This document shows positions 33,493-34,035 of a DNA stretch of 34,035 nt, piece after piece. The first letter of the stretch is position 1, and every line of letters starts with the position of its first letter. The DNA comes from Streptomyces sp. TRM64462 (GTDB lineage Bacteria; Actinomycetota; Actinomycetes; Streptomycetales; Streptomycetaceae). Below the pieces are notes generated by a model. That model did not search any database. It saw nothing but the letters and a program-made list of their open reading frames with translations, and was not told where the DNA came from. The stretch spans positions 1 through 34,035 of the forward strand of contig NZ_JABWDV010000447.1 in the NCBI RefSeq assembly GCF_013362995.1, in the 5' to 3' direction. The position numbers were made by a program, and so were the translations under genes.

Positions 33493-34035
33493 TTACCGCA
33501 GTCGAGCCATGAGGGCGTGCTCGACGAGGGTGATGAGGGCGCTCTTGGCGTCCGCGCGGTGGCGGGCGTCGGTGGTGATGATGGGCGTGTCCGGGCCGAT
33601 CTGCAGCGCCTCGCGTACTTCGTCGGGGGTGTACGGCTGGTGTCCGTCGAAGCCGTTGAGGGCGATGACGAAGGGGAGGCCGCTGTTCTCGAAGTAGTCG
33701 ACGGCGGGGAAGCAGTCGGCGAGGCGTCGGGTGTCCACGAGGACGACCGCGCCGATGGCGCCGCGTACGAGGTCGTCCCACATGAACCAGAAGCGGTCCT
33801 GTCCGGGTGTACCGAAGAGGTAGAGGATCAGGTCCTGGTCCAGGGTGATCCGGCCGAAGTCCATGGCCACCGTGGTGGTGGTCTTGTCGCCGGTGTGGGT
33901 GAGGTCGTCGATGCCCGCGGACGCGGACGTCATGACGGCCTCGGTACGCAGCGGGTTGATCTCCGAGACGGCGCCGACGAACGTGGTCTTGCCCACGCCG
34001 AAGCCGCCCGCCACCACGATCTTCGCGCTGGTGGT
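33493..34035 (-). CDS. CvnD-type ATP/GTP-binding protein (start beyond right edge)
   Basis: A small Ras/MglA-like GTPase, the last gene of the Streptomyces conservons (cvnA-B-C-D: sensor kinase, roadblock protein, DUF742 protein, GTPase). The frame is open to the window edge: TTSAKIVVAGGFGVGKTTF contains the P-loop GGFGVGKTT, so only a short N-terminus is missing. Other motifs: TTTTVAMDFGRI, LYLFGTPGQDRFWFMWDDLV (switch II with GQ), GAVVLVDTRRLADCFPAVDYFE, and LNGFDG in the place of the NKxD base-specificity motif, as usual for CvnD. The family acts at the membrane in signalling linked to development and antibiotic production. A terminator follows. The other cvn genes should lie just to the right. 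Confidence 0.93.
   Translation of the reverse strand, partial: TTSAKIVVAGGFGVGKTTFVGAVSEINPLRTEAVMTSASAGIDDLTHTGDKTTTTVAMDFGRITLDQDLILYLFGTPGQDRFWFMWDDLVRGAIGAVVLVDTRRLADCFPAVDYFENSGLPFVIALNGFDGHQPYTPDEVREALQIGPDTPIITTDARHRADAKSALITLVEHALMARLR

Noticed and set aside
1..34035. tRNA, rRNA, insertion sequences, integrases or replication origins
   Set aside because: None recognised anywhere in the window on either strand.

Overview
The window is chromosomal DNA from a Streptomyces-type actinomycete. It is very GC-rich with strong third-position G/C bias, uses GTG starts freely, and carries hallmark genes: a streptogrisin-like protease, a Cvn-type GTPase, an AccB/AccE acyl-CoA carboxylase pair, and a gene order that I recall as conserved core in S. 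coelicolor (proline catabolism, leuB, ilvE, urease-like genes, citramalate synthase, accB-accE, cvn operon). That synteny is from memory, not from a comparison run here.

Left part (1-16.1 kb), mostly amino-acid and nitrogen metabolism on the + strand. A PucR-type regulator (partial, - strand) diverges from proline dehydrogenase and L-glutamate-gamma-semialdehyde dehydrogenase, which together convert proline to glutamate. A secreted serine protease, an aminoglycoside 2'-N-acetyltransferase homologue and a 46-residue protein follow. Then come leuB and ilvE (branched-chain amino acids), and a compact operon of fused urease gamma/beta, a divergent urease alpha, agmatine deiminase and a TetR/BetI-like repressor. 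Citramalate synthase (isoleucine pathway) follows, preceded by a candidate Ile-codon leader peptide and a terminator. A Gly-rich membrane-anchored protein closes this part.

Middle part (16.2-29 kb), an accessory island. A giant RHS/YD-repeat polymorphic toxin gene (about 10.6 kb, - strand) has a signal peptide, a DNRLRE-like region, three LamG-like domains, a long YD-repeat shell, an RHS core and a nuclease tip of the DNA/RNA non-specific endonuclease type. A SUKH immunity gene overlaps its stop codon. The toxin gene is broken by two apparent 1-base deletions inside the second LamG domain and at its junction to the third. On its far side, in the opposite orientation, lie an RHS-core fragment and two immunity-type genes (DUF5959, and a frameshifted SUKH). 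A 126-bp segment of the RHS core occurs at both ends of the toxin body as an inverted repeat with one mismatch, an arrangement that could support exchange of toxin tips by inversion.

Right part (29.1-34 kb) returns to core genes: a membrane acyltransferase-3 and a YceI-family protein (- strand), then accB-accE (carboxyltransferase beta and epsilon subunits) on +, a 15-bp tandem repeat and strong convergent terminators, and the C-terminal part of a CvnD-like GTPase (- strand) running off the edge.
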